From Rossellomorea marisflavi (GTDB lineage Bacteria; Bacillota; Bacilli; Bacillales; Bacillaceae_B), in contig NZ_LGUE01000004.1 of NCBI RefSeq assembly GCF_001274775.1, positions 418,163-482,162 on the forward strand: DNA of 64,000 nucleotides, in the 5' to 3' direction. Position 1 is the stretch's first letter. The number at the start of each line of letters is the position of its first letter. The position numbers were made by a program, and so were the translations under genes. This document shows positions 1 through 8,084 of the stretch, one piece after another. A model generated the notes under the pieces. It had not been told where the DNA came from. It was given only the letters and a program-made list of their open reading frames with translations, and did not search any database.

Positions 1-1
1 C

Positions 2-292
2 GGCTATCAGATCGTGAAGGCGCTGAAAGAAAACAGCGACGAGCTCTACAGCATGAGCGAAGGCACCCTCTATCCCGCCCTGAAGCGGTTGGAGAAAAAG
101 GGATGGATCCGCTCCTACTGGCAGGAGCCCGATACGGGAGCACGCCGGAAATACTACGCCATCACCGAAGACGGGAAGGCAGAACTGAACCGAAAATTGC
201 AAGAATGGAACAACGTCAACACCCTAATCAAGAGATGTTCGGAGGGACTCGCATGGATCAAACCATTGAAGACTACATCGACCGCATTGTAA
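2..292 (+). CDS. PadR-family transcriptional regulator (5' end outside window)
   Basis: The gene is open at the left edge; the first in-frame codons read GYQIVKAL. What remains is the recognition part of a PadR winged helix, with the hallmark SEGTLYPALKRLEKKGWI followed by the wing residues GARRKYYAITEDG. PadR proteins are small DNA-binding repressors that often control a neighbouring membrane protein. The 3' end overlaps the next gene by 40 bp, so the two are co-transcribed and translationally linked. This matches the common PadR plus 'HAAS/permease-prefix' membrane partner arrangement. The last ~25 residues after LQEW do not resemble the usual short PadR ending, which may only reflect the overlap. 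The family call is firm; the target is inferred. Confidence 0.9.
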   Translation, partial: GYQIVKALKENSDELYSMSEGTLYPALKRLEKKGWIRSYWQEPDTGARRKYYAITEDGKAELNRKLQEWNNVNTLIKRCSEGLAWIKPLKTTSTAL

Positions 293-1017
293 ACAAACTC
301 GACATGGACGAGATCGACCGACTCGAGCTGAAAGAAGAAATGATGGGGCACATCGACCTGTTGAAAAGCGATTTCATCGCACAGGGTCTTGAGCCGGAAG
401 AAGCGACCAAGGCGGCACTGCAAAGCTTCGGCCATGAAGAAACCCTGAAGGACGGGCTGAAGGAGTCGTTTTCCCCTTTCAATAAAGGCGTTCTTCTATT
501 CCTGAAGCTGGCCGGAGGTGCCTATGCCCTTGTGCTGCTATGGGCACTGCTGCTGCAACGAATCGTGAATAATATGGTGGCCTACTTCTCCACTCCTTTC
601 TACTTCAATCGATACTTCTTCATCCCTGAGGGGGCAGGATACTTCAATATGGACGCGTGGGTGCGGAATGCAAACGTCATCCCGTTTCACAGCCTGTATG
701 AATACACAACAAGATGGAACCATTACAATGTCGATATCATCTTATCCAACACGTTCGGCAATATCCTTCTCTATATCCCACTCGGGTTCTTCCTACCTCT
801 CCTCATCATGAAGGGTGCGGGGATGTTGAAGGTAGTCAAACAGTCAGCCACCCTCATCTTCCTTGTGAATCTGGCACAGTATGTGCTTCATTTAGGACGC
901 TTTGATGTGGATGATGTGATCCTCGGTACGGTTGGCGCGTTGATCGGGTATCTGATTTATCGACCGTTCATGCGCTTGTCGAAGGGGATGGCAAGTCGGC
1001 GGGTTGTGCAGGCGTAG
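253..1017 (+). CDS. VanZ-like membrane protein with N-terminal HAAS/permease-prefix domain
   Basis: Start chosen at the ATG at 253 because a GGAGG lies just upstream and the protein then begins MDQTIEDYIDRIV. This gives 254 residues. Residues ~1-75 form a charged helical segment typical of domains encoded next to PadR regulators (GLEPEEATKAALQSFG). Residues ~75-245 carry about four hydrophobic helices with the VanZ signature: NVIPF, NTFGNILLYIPLGFFLP and FDVDDVILGTVGALIGY. VanZ proteins confer low-level teicoplanin resistance in enterococci, but most Bacillus homologues have no known role. It overlaps the padR gene by 40 bp, so PadR is its likely regulator. A following hairpin at 1108-1150 ends the unit. 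Confidence 0.85.
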   Translation: MDQTIEDYIDRIVNKLDMDEIDRLELKEEMMGHIDLLKSDFIAQGLEPEEATKAALQSFGHEETLKDGLKESFSPFNKGVLLFLKLAGGAYALVLLWALLLQRIVNNMVAYFSTPFYFNRYFFIPEGAGYFNMDAWVRNANVIPFHSLYEYTTRWNHYNVDIILSNTFGNILLYIPLGFFLPLLIMKGAGMLKVVKQSATLIFLVNLAQYVLHLGRFDVDDVILGTVGALIGYLIYRPFMRLSKGMASRRVVQA

Positions 1018-1107
1018 ATTTTACTTAAAGGGTTCTAGTAGAGGACAAGTAATCAATCGCATTATTCATTTCTACGGATTCTTTTGTTTGAACACGCTAT
1101 ATAGATA

Positions 1108-1150
1108 GAAAAGGAGACCCATCCTGAACGAATTGGGTCTCCTTTTTCTA
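1108..1150. terminator. Bidirectional rho-independent terminator
   Basis: Inverted repeat AAGGAGACCCA / TGGGTCTCCTT with T-runs on both sides, between the convergent VanZ-like gene and bdhA. It can serve both. Confidence 0.85.
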
Positions 1151-1161
1151 TTATCGGCCTT

Positions 1162-2211
1162 TTACTTCTGTTCCGATTGCACCAAAATCTTCACCTGATT
1201 CTTCTCCTTGATCAGACTCTGGAAGCCTTCTTCGATGACATCATCGAGGGGAATCCGTTTGGTGACGAGTTTGTCTGCTGAGAAGTAGCCTTTTTGCATG
1301 AGGGAAAGGACGGCCGGATACACGTCGCGGTAGCCGATGATGCCTTTGACGGTCCGTTCCTTGATGACGATGTCATTCGGAAGGATTTCCGCTCCCTGTT
1401 CCCAGATGGAGACGATGATCGTTTCGCCGCCGATCCCTGTTGACTGGATTGCTTGGCGAAGGACGACCGGAACCCCTGTCACTTCGAAGGATACATCGAC
1501 ACCTCCACCGGTGAGGCGGCTGATTTCCGCCACGGTATCGTCCACTTCGGCCGGGTTGACGACAATGGCTCCCAGTTCTTCTGCCTTGGCTTGTCTCTCA
1601 GGAGAAAGCTCGACGGCGTAGATATCGGTCGCACCAGCTGCTTTCAACGCTTCGATCACAAGGAGCCCGATCGGTCCGCAACCGAACACCGCGACTTTAT
1701 CCCCTGCTTTTACTTTACTTGAACGTACCGCGTATAGTGCCACGGCAGACGGTTCCACGAGTGCGCCCTGTTCATAGGATAGGTCATCAGGAAGCTTGAA
1801 GAGGAGCTCTTCATCGACAGCCACGTATTCACTCAAGCCGCCGCCGCCGCCTGCAAGTCCGAGGAAGCCCATTTGCTCATCGAGGTTATAAGCCCCTTGG
1901 TGACCATGTGTGGCAAAGATCGGTTCCACGACGACGCGGTCGCCTATTTTGTAATTGCTTACGCCTTCTCCGACTTCCACGACTTCACCGGAAAACTCAT
2001 GTCCGAGGGTGACAGGCGCTTTTTCGCCCGTAAGAGGATGGGGCTCATCGACCGGGATGAAGATCGGTCCGCCCAAGTATTCATGAAGATCACTACCGCA
2101 GATTCCACACCATTTCACTTTCATTTTCACCTGACCGGCACCTGTCACCGGTTCTTCGATTTCTTCCAAACGAATGTCTTTCTGGTCATGCCATCTTAGT
2201 GCTTTCATCAT
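1162..2211 (-). CDS. bdhA: (R,R)-2,3-butanediol dehydrogenase-type zinc alcohol dehydrogenase
   Basis: This is a medium-chain dehydrogenase of 349 residues, interconverting acetoin and 2,3-butanediol with NAD(H). The catalytic zinc region is present (WCGICGSDLHEY near residue 35 and GHEFSGEVVEVG near 70). The dinucleotide site is FGCGPIGL near 177, and MGFLGLAGGGGGLSEY is characteristic of the butanediol dehydrogenase branch. One oddity: where Bacillus BdhA normally has the four-cysteine structural-zinc loop, this protein has ATHGHQGAYNLDEQ with no cysteine, so the structural zinc appears lost. The start is MM; the second ATG at 2208 is equally possible behind AAGGAGA. A LysR regulator is divergently transcribed and probably controls it. 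The catabolic role is inferred from family similarity. Confidence 0.88.
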   Translation of the reverse strand: MMKALRWHDQKDIRLEEIEEPVTGAGQVKMKVKWCGICGSDLHEYLGGPIFIPVDEPHPLTGEKAPVTLGHEFSGEVVEVGEGVSNYKIGDRVVVEPIFATHGHQGAYNLDEQMGFLGLAGGGGGLSEYVAVDEELLFKLPDDLSYEQGALVEPSAVALYAVRSSKVKAGDKVAVFGCGPIGLLVIEALKAAGATDIYAVELSPERQAKAEELGAIVVNPAEVDDTVAEISRLTGGGVDVSFEVTGVPVVLRQAIQSTGIGGETIIVSIWEQGAEILPNDIVIKERTVKGIIGYRDVYPAVLSLMQKGYFSADKLVTKRIPLDDVIEEGFQSLIKEKNQVKILVQSEQK

Positions 2212-2276
2212 GTGCCATCTCCTTCTGTCTTGTCTACACCCTCAGTATACAACGAACGACACTTATGTTAAATTTA

Positions 2277-2288
2277 GTTAATATTAAC
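2277..2288. promoter_or_regulatory. Candidate LysR operator in the bdhA-lysR intergenic region
   Basis: GTTAATATTAAC is a perfect 12-bp palindrome in the 114-bp gap between the divergent dehydrogenase and regulator genes, in an AT-rich stretch that also carries GTTAA repeats. LysR proteins bind interrupted palindromes of the T-N11-A type, and GTTAAGCAGAACGTAAC nearby could be a second half. Seen: the palindrome. Inferred: the binding. Confidence 0.45.
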
Positions 2289-2325
2289 GTTTGTTAAGCA
2301 GAACGTAACTAAAAAGAGGTTTACT

Positions 2326-3222
2326 ATGACGATTGAACAGTTGAAGTACATAGTCGAAATCGGAAAAACCGGCTCCCTGAAGGCAGCGGCAGACCAACTC
2401 CACATCACCCTCCCTGCCCTCAGCCAGTCAATCAAACAGCTGGAAAAAGAACTCAACATCCCCATCTTCCATCGCTCTAGAAGGGGATCGATCCCGACCG
2501 AGGAAGGACGCCGGCTCATCGAAAAAGCCCAGGTCGTCCTCTTGAAGCTCCAGGACTTCATGGATGAAGTCGAAACCTACACGGAAACCATGAACGGCGA
2601 AATCAAGGTCGCCACGTATCCCGGCCCCATGGAGATCCTCGTACGCGTCATCACGGAGCTGAAGCGGGAATACCCGAACGTCAAGGCGTCCGTCTATGAA
2701 AACAGTACCGAGTTCATCATCGACCGCGTCCTCGAAGGCGAGGTCGACGTCGGCTTCATCACCTATACGGAAAAAGAAGAAAAGCGATACCGCAATCTCG
2801 TTTTCAAAAAGCTCGTCGACGGTCATATGGTGGCAGCCGTCAACAAGCACTCCCCCCTCGCCAAAGAAACGCTCATCACCCAGGACATGCTCATCGGGCA
2901 GCCCATCGTCCTGTACAATGACAAGTACATCCAGGAATTCATGAAGGGCTTCAGCTCCCTCCCCTTCGATATCCTGTTCACCACCAACAACGTCGACACG
3001 ATCCGCCTCGCCCTCGAGACGAACACGGCCATCAACATCGGCTTCGACTACGCCTTCCGCACCGACGCAGGATTATCCCGAAGCGACGAATACGTACTCG
3101 TGAACTTCGCCCCGCCTTATTATAAAACGTATTCCTTCGGGTATTTTTATAACGCCAATAATGGATTGTCCCGGGTGATCCGGGAGTTTTTGAAGCGGGT
3201 GCGTTCGGTGATTGTGGATTAA
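2326..3222 (+). CDS. LysR-family transcriptional regulator
   Basis: 298 residues, the usual LysR length. The N-terminal helix-turn-helix is intact (GSLKAAADQLHITLPALSQSIKQLE, residues ~16-41). It is followed by FHRSRRG and a linker helix, then a periplasmic-binding-like effector domain from ~90 (EIKVATYPGPMEILVRVI). It starts with an ATG behind AAGAGG and is divergent from bdhA across 114 bp, the standard arrangement for a LysR activator and its target. The inducer cannot be read from the sequence; a fermentation-related acid such as acetate would fit BdhA control but is inference. A perfect 12-bp hairpin directly after the stop terminates it. Confidence 0.92.
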   Translation: MTIEQLKYIVEIGKTGSLKAAADQLHITLPALSQSIKQLEKELNIPIFHRSRRGSIPTEEGRRLIEKAQVVLLKLQDFMDEVETYTETMNGEIKVATYPGPMEILVRVITELKREYPNVKASVYENSTEFIIDRVLEGEVDVGFITYTEKEEKRYRNLVFKKLVDGHMVAAVNKHSPLAKETLITQDMLIGQPIVLYNDKYIQEFMKGFSSLPFDILFTTNNVDTIRLALETNTAINIGFDYAFRTDAGLSRSDEYVLVNFAPPYYKTYSFGYFYNANNGLSRVIREFLKRVRSVIVD

Positions 3223-3224
3223 GA

Positions 3225-3250
3225 AAAGGACGTGGAGATCCACGTCCTTT
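3225..3250 (+). terminator. Rho-independent terminator of the lysR gene
   Basis: AAAGGACGTGGA / TCCACGTCCTTT is a perfect inverted repeat beginning at the stop codon and ending in TTT. Confidence 0.8.
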
Positions 3251-3307
3251 CCCGCAGAGGGGCATCCACGGACTCGTGCCGAAGACGTCCAAGATGTATC
3301 TGTGAAC

Positions 3308-4489
3308 TCAAGTTAAAAAGCTCAAGATACTGAATGAAAAGAGAAGGGAAAGGACGAGGATCGGAATGTTGAATTCCCTTCTGGCCAAGGTCAGAACACC
3401 GAATATTCCGAACAATAGACTCGTACCACCCTCTAACCATTTCTCGAAGGTGATGTGCGTGTCGATATTCCATACGTTCAACATGAGAGAGATATACACA
3501 AGGATTGCGCCTATGGAGAACGAGTAAATTTTAATACGCATGGAGTAATGGTCCAGCCGATTGGAGGGGCTGACCCTGGTATGACCCAAAACGTTTTTCG
3601 CCCTTACCTTTTCAAATACCGGGTGGAGCTGTGGGTAGATCGGCTGCATGTAAGGAGCCCTGCCTTCCATCGATTCAAACCCCCATGCAAAGGGTTCACC
3701 AGCGACAGGAAAGACCATATCGTCAGACGAAGGATGTTCATCACGATAAGCAGGATGCGTCTCGATCTCAGGGTCAATGGAAAAAACGACCCTTCCCTTT
3801 TCCACTTCGCCGAAATATCGCTCCTTGTTCCGAAGGGCACCCCATTTCACCACCGATCCTATATTGGCAAGCGGATTGCGGAAAAATGTGTACATGGGCA
3901 GAGAAACATCGACAGGCATCCAGCCCGACTCCTCCAAGTACACCTCGTTCCACGCATGGAGCTGGTGCCTTCCCCGGAATGCCCCGATCATCATCCTGCA
4001 CGGGATCCCGATGGAACGGCAGTAAGACGCAAACACGGCCGAGAGCTCTCCACAGTCCCCTTTCTTACTCGTTGTGCAAGCTTCGAATCCCCTCTCCTTG
4101 ATCCTGGCCGAATACTTGTATTCTTCTACAATATGATCAAAGAGTCGCTTCGCTTGCTGACGGGGCTCCGATTCCCCACTCATCATGGCAAGCACCCTTT
4201 CCCGAATCTCCTCATTCACCGGAATCAGCTGACAATCCCTTAGAAAGTACTCCCTCTCGTCATCACCGATCCCTTTTCCCCATTGATAATCATAGGTGGC
4301 CGTATACGTAAGCTCTTCCTTTCCATCCAGTTCAAAGTAAAATTGCTCCCCCAGGAAGGGATGCACGGTCCGCTCGTCCGGTTCATGACTGAAGGTCACC
4401 CCCTCCGTACCCGGTGCGGCAGACAGCCAGATCTTCACCGGCGCATCACTCGTATTCCTATAACCATAGACGATTTCCGCTTGTGACAT
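3308..4489 (-). CDS. Transglutaminase-like cysteine peptidase domain protein, C-terminal membrane anchor
   Basis: The start is placed at the ATG at 4489, because AAAGGA lies eight bases upstream; the ATG at 4498 would overlap that site. The protein has 393 residues. The transglutaminase core has all three catalytic positions: Cys in KKGDCGELSAVF, His in HAWNEVYL and Asp in MPVDVSL. An N-terminal ~90-residue beta-rich segment precedes it. The C-terminus has two or three hydrophobic helices (IYSFSIGAILVYISLML and IPILVLSLLFSFSILSFL) that would anchor it in the membrane. Such proteins are usually proteases or amidases, but no substrate can be assigned. It stands alone between convergent and divergent neighbours. 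The domain call is firm; the function is unknown. Confidence 0.8.
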   Translation of the reverse strand: MSQAEIVYGYRNTSDAPVKIWLSAAPGTEGVTFSHEPDERTVHPFLGEQFYFELDGKEELTYTATYDYQWGKGIGDDEREYFLRDCQLIPVNEEIRERVLAMMSGESEPRQQAKRLFDHIVEEYKYSARIKERGFEACTTSKKGDCGELSAVFASYCRSIGIPCRMMIGAFRGRHQLHAWNEVYLEESGWMPVDVSLPMYTFFRNPLANIGSVVKWGALRNKERYFGEVEKGRVVFSIDPEIETHPAYRDEHPSSDDMVFPVAGEPFAWGFESMEGRAPYMQPIYPQLHPVFEKVRAKNVLGHTRVSPSNRLDHYSMRIKIYSFSIGAILVYISLMLNVWNIDTHITFEKWLEGGTSLLFGIFGVLTLARREFNIPILVLSLLFSFSILSFLT

Positions 4490-4620
4490 CCTCAACATCC
4501 TTTCCGTGGTCCTTTTTCTACGGATCTCCCAAACACAGAATCCACTTATATGTAAATTATCCCAAAATCAAGGATGCAAACCAAGCAGTAGGTCATACTT
4601 CTTTGAGAAACGGAATCCGG

Positions 4621-4941
4621 TCATACCACCAGTCCGAATCCCCCCACCACCACAAGCATGAGGACGAAGCGGACAAGCTGATGGCTGAATGTCACCTTCC
4701 CATTCATGAATTTCCCATTCAGGATGGCCCCGAGCTGAATCACGAGAAACCCTGCCGCAAGTAATGCCAGTGCCCCCAGGGTATTCGTGAAGAAAACGAG
4801 ATAAACGGCCATGCATAAGCTTCCGGCCACGAACAGCACAGCGTTCTGAACCGGAATATCGCCCTTGAAGAGCTGGACCGATCCTGTTAAAAGGTGAAGA
4901 AGTGCGTAGAGAGATGCAATGACGATGAGTGTGATAAGCAT
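4621..4941 (-). CDS. Small four-helix integral membrane protein
   Basis: Start set at the ATG at 4941 because GGAGGT lies five bases upstream; the upstream ATG at 4953 would overlap that site. The product has 106 residues and is almost wholly hydrophobic, with about four membrane helices (residues ~1-18, 33-52, 55-73, 88-106), each broken by short polar turns. No family motif is recognised. It lies head-to-head with another small membrane protein at 5091, separated by about 150 bp that could hold two promoters. Function unknown. Confidence 0.7.
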   Translation of the reverse strand: MLITLIVIASLYALLHLLTGSVQLFKGDIPVQNAVLFVAGSLCMAVYLVFFTNTLGALALLAAGFLVIQLGAILNGKFMNGKVTFSHQLVRFVLMLVVVGGFGLVV

Positions 4942-5090
4942 AATGACCTCCATATTTTAAGTATTCAATCTATTTAACATCGTACCTATCATTCTATCAA
5001 ACACACACTTTCAAATCCAACTAATTCCAAATAAAGAAATATATGATATAGTAAGATGGACTGTAAAAAGAGACCAACGGAGGATTCACC

Positions 5091-5372
5091 ATGTGGATTA
5101 TATTAGGACTTTTCGCAATCGCAGCAACGGTATTAAATCTTTTCCTCTATTTCTCTGGAAAGGATCACAAACTCGCCATGGCGCTGGGGCTATCATTCAC
5201 CGCATTGACGATGTGTGCAGAGTACAGTCTCGTCTCGCAGTGGGTAAAAGCGGGAGACTGGTCAGCCCTCGAGGATGTGGTACCCGGTATGGAAAAGGCC
5301 TTATGGGTTCTTGTCATTGTTTCCATCCTACTAAATACAGCACCGATGATTGTAGGCAGAGGTAAAAAATAA
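5091..5372 (+). CDS. Small membrane protein (three helices)
   Basis: 93 residues starting from an ATG eight bases after GGAGG. The sequence shows three hydrophobic segments: MWIILGLFAIAATVLNLFLYF at the N-terminus, a central helix around LAMALGLSFTALTMCAEYSLV, and LWVLVIVSILLNTAPMIVG near the C-terminus, ending in a basic RGKK tail. Small Bacillus proteins of this kind are conserved but uncharacterised. It precedes a coupled pair (28-residue peptide and lipoprotein) by about 100 bp and may share their transcript. Confidence 0.7.
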   Translation: MWIILGLFAIAATVLNLFLYFSGKDHKLAMALGLSFTALTMCAEYSLVSQWVKAGDWSALEDVVPGMEKALWVLVIVSILLNTAPMIVGRGKK

Positions 5373-5470
5373 AATCGAATGTGGAAGAATTGCGCTACAT
5401 TCGTCATAATACTTACCAGAAATGGGTACTTGTGTTAACAAGGATAAACACAGAAAAGGAGGAATGCTAT

Positions 5471-5557
5471 ATGAGTTATTGGACGTGGCTCATCATCTGT
5501 ATCCCCATCATCGCCGGGGTCATCGCGGCAAATTCTTCGAGGAAGGGTAAACAATGA
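5471..5557 (+). CDS. 28-residue single-helix membrane peptide, translationally coupled
   Basis: A short gene supported by AAAGGAGGAATGCTAT before its ATG. The product MSYWTWLIICIPIIAGVIAA... has one membrane helix followed by the basic tail SSRKGKQ, so the N-terminus is probably outside and the C-terminus in the cytoplasm. Its stop codon overlaps the start of the next gene in an ATGA, so translation of the lipoprotein downstream is coupled to it. The strong ribosome binding site and the coupling argue that it is real. Role unknown. Confidence 0.65.
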   Translation: MSYWTWLIICIPIIAGVIAANSSRKGKQ

Positions 5558-6114
5558 ACGTCATTCGCCGACCATTGACTCTCATGCTATTGGCCATGCT
5601 TATCATCGGCGGGTGTTCGGAATCCGCCGATAAGCCAGAGGAAAAGGAAGAAAAAGAGGAAAAACAGACCGTCCTGCAATACGAAGGAAAGCCTCTGAAT
5701 ATCGCCGTTGTCGGGGAAGACGGACCCGCAGACTTCCCCGGGGTCACCTATCACACCTACTCCATGCAGAACCTGGCAAACAAAGACCAACTGGAGTACG
5801 ACGCCATCATTGTCATAAAAAGCGAATTTGAAGAAGCAGCAAAGAAAACCTTTACCCCTTTCTTCAACTCCATCGACATCCCCGTCTTCTTCTCCGAGGC
5901 GGATGATATCGGCCTGTGGGCCTTCACCAATGAAGAATCGACCCTTGATACGGCCAAAAGAAACAGCGCCGGATTTATTCAGGGGTATTGGAACGGAACG
6001 GCTGAACGTGACTCAAAGGGTTGGAGCTATTACTTGCCCGATGATCCGACGGAAGCGGACCGGACAAAGGCCTGGGTCGGAGTGTTCGAGACGGTGGAAT
6101 CGATTGGGGAGTGA
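5554..6114 (+). CDS. Putative lipoprotein
   Basis: 186 residues with a type II signal peptide: basic MNVIRR, hydrophobic core LTLMLLAMLII and lipobox IGGC near residue 21. A charged Glu/Lys-rich linker (~27-38) follows, then a compact ~145-residue domain beginning LNIAVVGEDGPADFPGVTYHTY. That domain alternates strand and helix, with a possible ligand-facing IIVIKSEFEEAAKKTFTPFF segment. No known family is recognised. The start overlaps the stop of a 28-residue membrane peptide by ATGA, so the two are co-translated. It is likely attached to the outer face of the membrane. Confidence 0.75.
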   Translation: MNVIRRPLTLMLLAMLIIGGCSESADKPEEKEEKEEKQTVLQYEGKPLNIAVVGEDGPADFPGVTYHTYSMQNLANKDQLEYDAIIVIKSEFEEAAKKTFTPFFNSIDIPVFFSEADDIGLWAFTNEESTLDTAKRNSAGFIQGYWNGTAERDSKGWSYYLPDDPTEADRTKAWVGVFETVESIGE

Positions 6115-6193
6115 ACCTTTAGGGGACAGCCTATCAGATCATCATAGCAAGCATTCATAAGAATCCCAACGACGTATATTAGAGGTGATTGGA

Positions 6194-6337
6194 ATGTTTA
6201 CTGAAGGTTTTTGGCTTGTGGTTATAGTGATACTGATTATTTTTAGTGTTTATGTGACGGTGAAATCGAGTCGTTGCTCAGCCAGATTTTTTGGTATTAG
6301 AGTTTCCTTTAAGCCAAATCCCTTCTGTGAATGGTAA
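6194..6337 (+). CDS. 47-residue single-helix membrane protein
   Basis: A small gene starting from ATG six bases after AGAGGTGATT. The product begins MFTEGFWLVVIVILIIFSVY, one membrane helix, followed by a short basic, cysteine-containing tail with an RFFGIRVSFK stretch ending in FCEW. It lies about 80 bp after the lipoprotein gene. The hydrophobic profile and ribosome binding site support it. No family is known. Confidence 0.5.
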   Translation: MFTEGFWLVVIVILIIFSVYVTVKSSRCSARFFGIRVSFKPNPFCEW

Positions 6338-6482
6338 GAAGAACAAGCGATTTTCAAGTTGGTCTATCAGAAGCACCGATGATTGAATCACCTAACTAAC
6401 GGAAGGCTTTGATGCCTACTAGATGCGATGCCTGAAAAAGGCATAAACCCAAAAAATACATCACTTAAACGTTAACCAAATA

Positions 6483-6824
6483 TTAAAGATAGAATACAAT
6501 CTCCCACACTAAGAAGAACACTTGATAAACCAAAATGAATACGATCAGTTCCAACAACATATAGAGAAGGAATAGGCTTTTCTGGACGATCCACTTCCGA
6601 CCCGCCACTCTTCTGTGGATCCAGTAACCTGTCGCCCAGAAGGAATAGTGCAGTCCATTTTCGATCCGTTGAAAAGTGGTTTGAGGCGGTTCATTCATAG
6701 ACCTTTCGAAACGGGGGACCCAGTATTCTTTCACAACAAAAATGGCGAATGCCATGACGAGTTGGTTACACATGACTGCAATCATCAAAATCCTAAGCAA
6801 TTCTTCTATTACGGGTATCTCCAT
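6483..6824 (-). CDS. Small integral membrane protein
   Basis: 113 residues from an ATG preceded by AGAGGAGGT. There are helices at the N-terminus (LLRILMIAVMCNQLVMAFAIFVV) and C-terminus (SLFLLYMLLELIVFILVYQV plus VFFLVWEIVFYL). They flank a polar, aromatic middle with FERSMNEPPQTTFQRIENGLHYSFWATGYWIHR. No motif is recognised. It faces away from the small genes on its left and has no close operon partner. Confidence 0.65.
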   Translation of the reverse strand: MEIPVIEELLRILMIAVMCNQLVMAFAIFVVKEYWVPRFERSMNEPPQTTFQRIENGLHYSFWATGYWIHRRVAGRKWIVQKSLFLLYMLLELIVFILVYQVFFLVWEIVFYL

Positions 6825-6869
6825 GTTCTGTACCTCCTCTCTGCCCCTCCCCTATATGCTACCAAATGA

Positions 6870-7170
6870 AAGAATCGGAGTGTCAACGATTTATAATCTA
6901 ATGGGATGATTTCTTAATTAGATGTTCAAATACTGCAGGGACGTGGATTCGATCCGAGTCGAAAATGCGGGCTTATTCAAGAAAAAATCAAAAAAACCTC
7001 CTCCCAATCAACCGGAAGAAGGTGTTCTGTCGTTAATCCTTATATCGAAGCACATATATAAGAATGACCGTGCAGCAACACTTCGTCAACGTTTCTCATT
7101 TCCCTGGCTATCGGACCCATTTCATCCGGTGAGCTGCATCCATCTATCCTTTTTAAGAAAACATATAAAC
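6870..7170. other. About 300 bp without a convincing gene
   Basis: A forward open frame (6922-7239) exists here but has no ribosome binding site, odd composition, and runs through the terminator at 7171-7216. No promoter or RNA structure stands out. Confidence 0.5.
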
Positions 7171-7216
7171 AAAAGGCCAACAACCCGAGACTCACTCAAA
7201 TTGTTGGCCTTTTTTA
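7171..7216. terminator. Terminator hairpin with T-runs on both sides
   Basis: AAAAGGCCAACAA / TTGTTGGCCTTTTTT with a 17-base loop. It overlaps the stop codon of the small reverse-strand gene at 7214-7411. Confidence 0.75.
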
Positions 7217-7411
7217 TCTTTTTCGAAGCAATCGTTTGATGCCTTCGGTACAAATGACACTACTTGCTATCCCAACGTATACGCTTGATGACATCACTTT
7301 TCCCATATAATAAAAACCAGTCCCCGCCAGACAGTCGAGGAGAAGGAATTTCTTGATACTCGAACTGTGGATGGCGCAGAAGATCACTTGATGCTGAGCT
7401 TTCATCCCCAT
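7214..7411 (-). CDS. Small hypothetical protein
   Basis: 65 residues if started at the ATG at 7411, which has AGGTG upstream; a GTG at 7417 is the alternative. The product begins MGMKAQHQVIFCAIHSSS, has a moderately hydrophobic centre (VMSSSVYVGIASSVICTEGI) and a basic end KRLLRKR. The stop lies in the arm of a strong terminator, which supports the gene being real. No family is recognised, and the evidence is limited to context and composition. Confidence 0.45.
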   Translation of the reverse strand: MGMKAQHQVIFCAIHSSSIKKFLLLDCLAGTGFYYMGKVMSSSVYVGIASSVICTEGIKRLLRKR

Positions 7412-7470
7412 GATCACACACCTGTTTTTTTCAAAGGATATGACGGATGCGGATTGTCTTATTCACCCCA

Positions 7471-7499
7471 GAAAAAAAAGGACCCCGGTGAGTCCTTCT
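7471..7499 (-). terminator. Terminator of the nitroreductase gene
   Basis: On the reverse strand AAGGAC...GTCCTT pairs and is followed by a run of eight T, six bases after the nitroreductase stop. Confidence 0.75.
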
Positions 7500-7505
7500 T
7501 CATCA

Positions 7506-8048
7506 TCATTTCCCGTAAACGGAAAACTTGTCTTCAATTGGTGTCCTCTTCTTCGCCGGCGGAACCTCATCAAAGTAGCCTAGGTGCAGGAATCCGGCGA
7601 TTTTCTCGCCCTTTTCGACGCCGAGCAATTCATGGACCTTCGGATCATAAATATGAGGATTTGTTTTCCACACTACTCCGAGCTGCTGTTCCCAGGCGAG
7701 GAGCTGGAAGTTTTGGATCATGGCGCCGATGGCTCCGAAGTTCTCGTCCCACTGCTTCTGACGGGGGTCTTCGGTCATGACGACGACGAGGATCGCCGCA
7801 GGCTGGCTGAAGTAGTTGCGGCGGTTGTCCCTCATATCGGGCGGAAAAGTTTTCACGAGATCCTCTACGAATCCTTCTTTCTCATCCGCCGGTACGAAGA
7901 TGAATCGCCACGGCTCACGGAGTCCGTGATTCGGTGCCCAGACGGCATCCTCCAATAGGCTCAGCACCGTTTCCTGTGTGACTTCTTTATCAATGTAGCC
8001 GGCTTTTATGGAGCGGCGTTCGCGAATCGTTTTAGCTATGTTTGTCAT
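7506..8048 (-). CDS. Nitroreductase-family flavoprotein, likely Fur-controlled
   Basis: 180 residues, a compact member of the nitroreductase fold that uses FMN and NAD(P)H. Visible signatures are the N-terminal RERRSIKAGYIDKEV (FMN phosphate region), APNHGLREPWRFIFV (residues ~38-52) and the C-terminal GVEKGEKIAGFLHLGY. The start has AAGGAGA upstream. The physiological electron acceptor is not known; family members reduce nitroaromatics or quinones in vitro. A near-consensus Fur box lies about 40 bp upstream, so the gene is probably iron-repressed. That hints at a link with ferric-siderophore reduction rather than detoxification. Regulation is inferred from the box. Confidence 0.85.
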   Translation of the reverse strand: MTNIAKTIRERRSIKAGYIDKEVTQETVLSLLEDAVWAPNHGLREPWRFIFVPADEKEGFVEDLVKTFPPDMRDNRRNYFSQPAAILVVVMTEDPRQKQWDENFGAIGAMIQNFQLLAWEQQLGVVWKTNPHIYDPKVHELLGVEKGEKIAGFLHLGYFDEVPPAKKRTPIEDKFSVYGK

Positions 8049-8084
8049 GATTGTATCTCCTTATCTGCTTATCTCTCATCTAAA

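Noticed and set aside
6922..7239. Forward frame of 105 codons
   Set aside because: No ribosome site, unusual composition, and it reads straight through a strong terminator.
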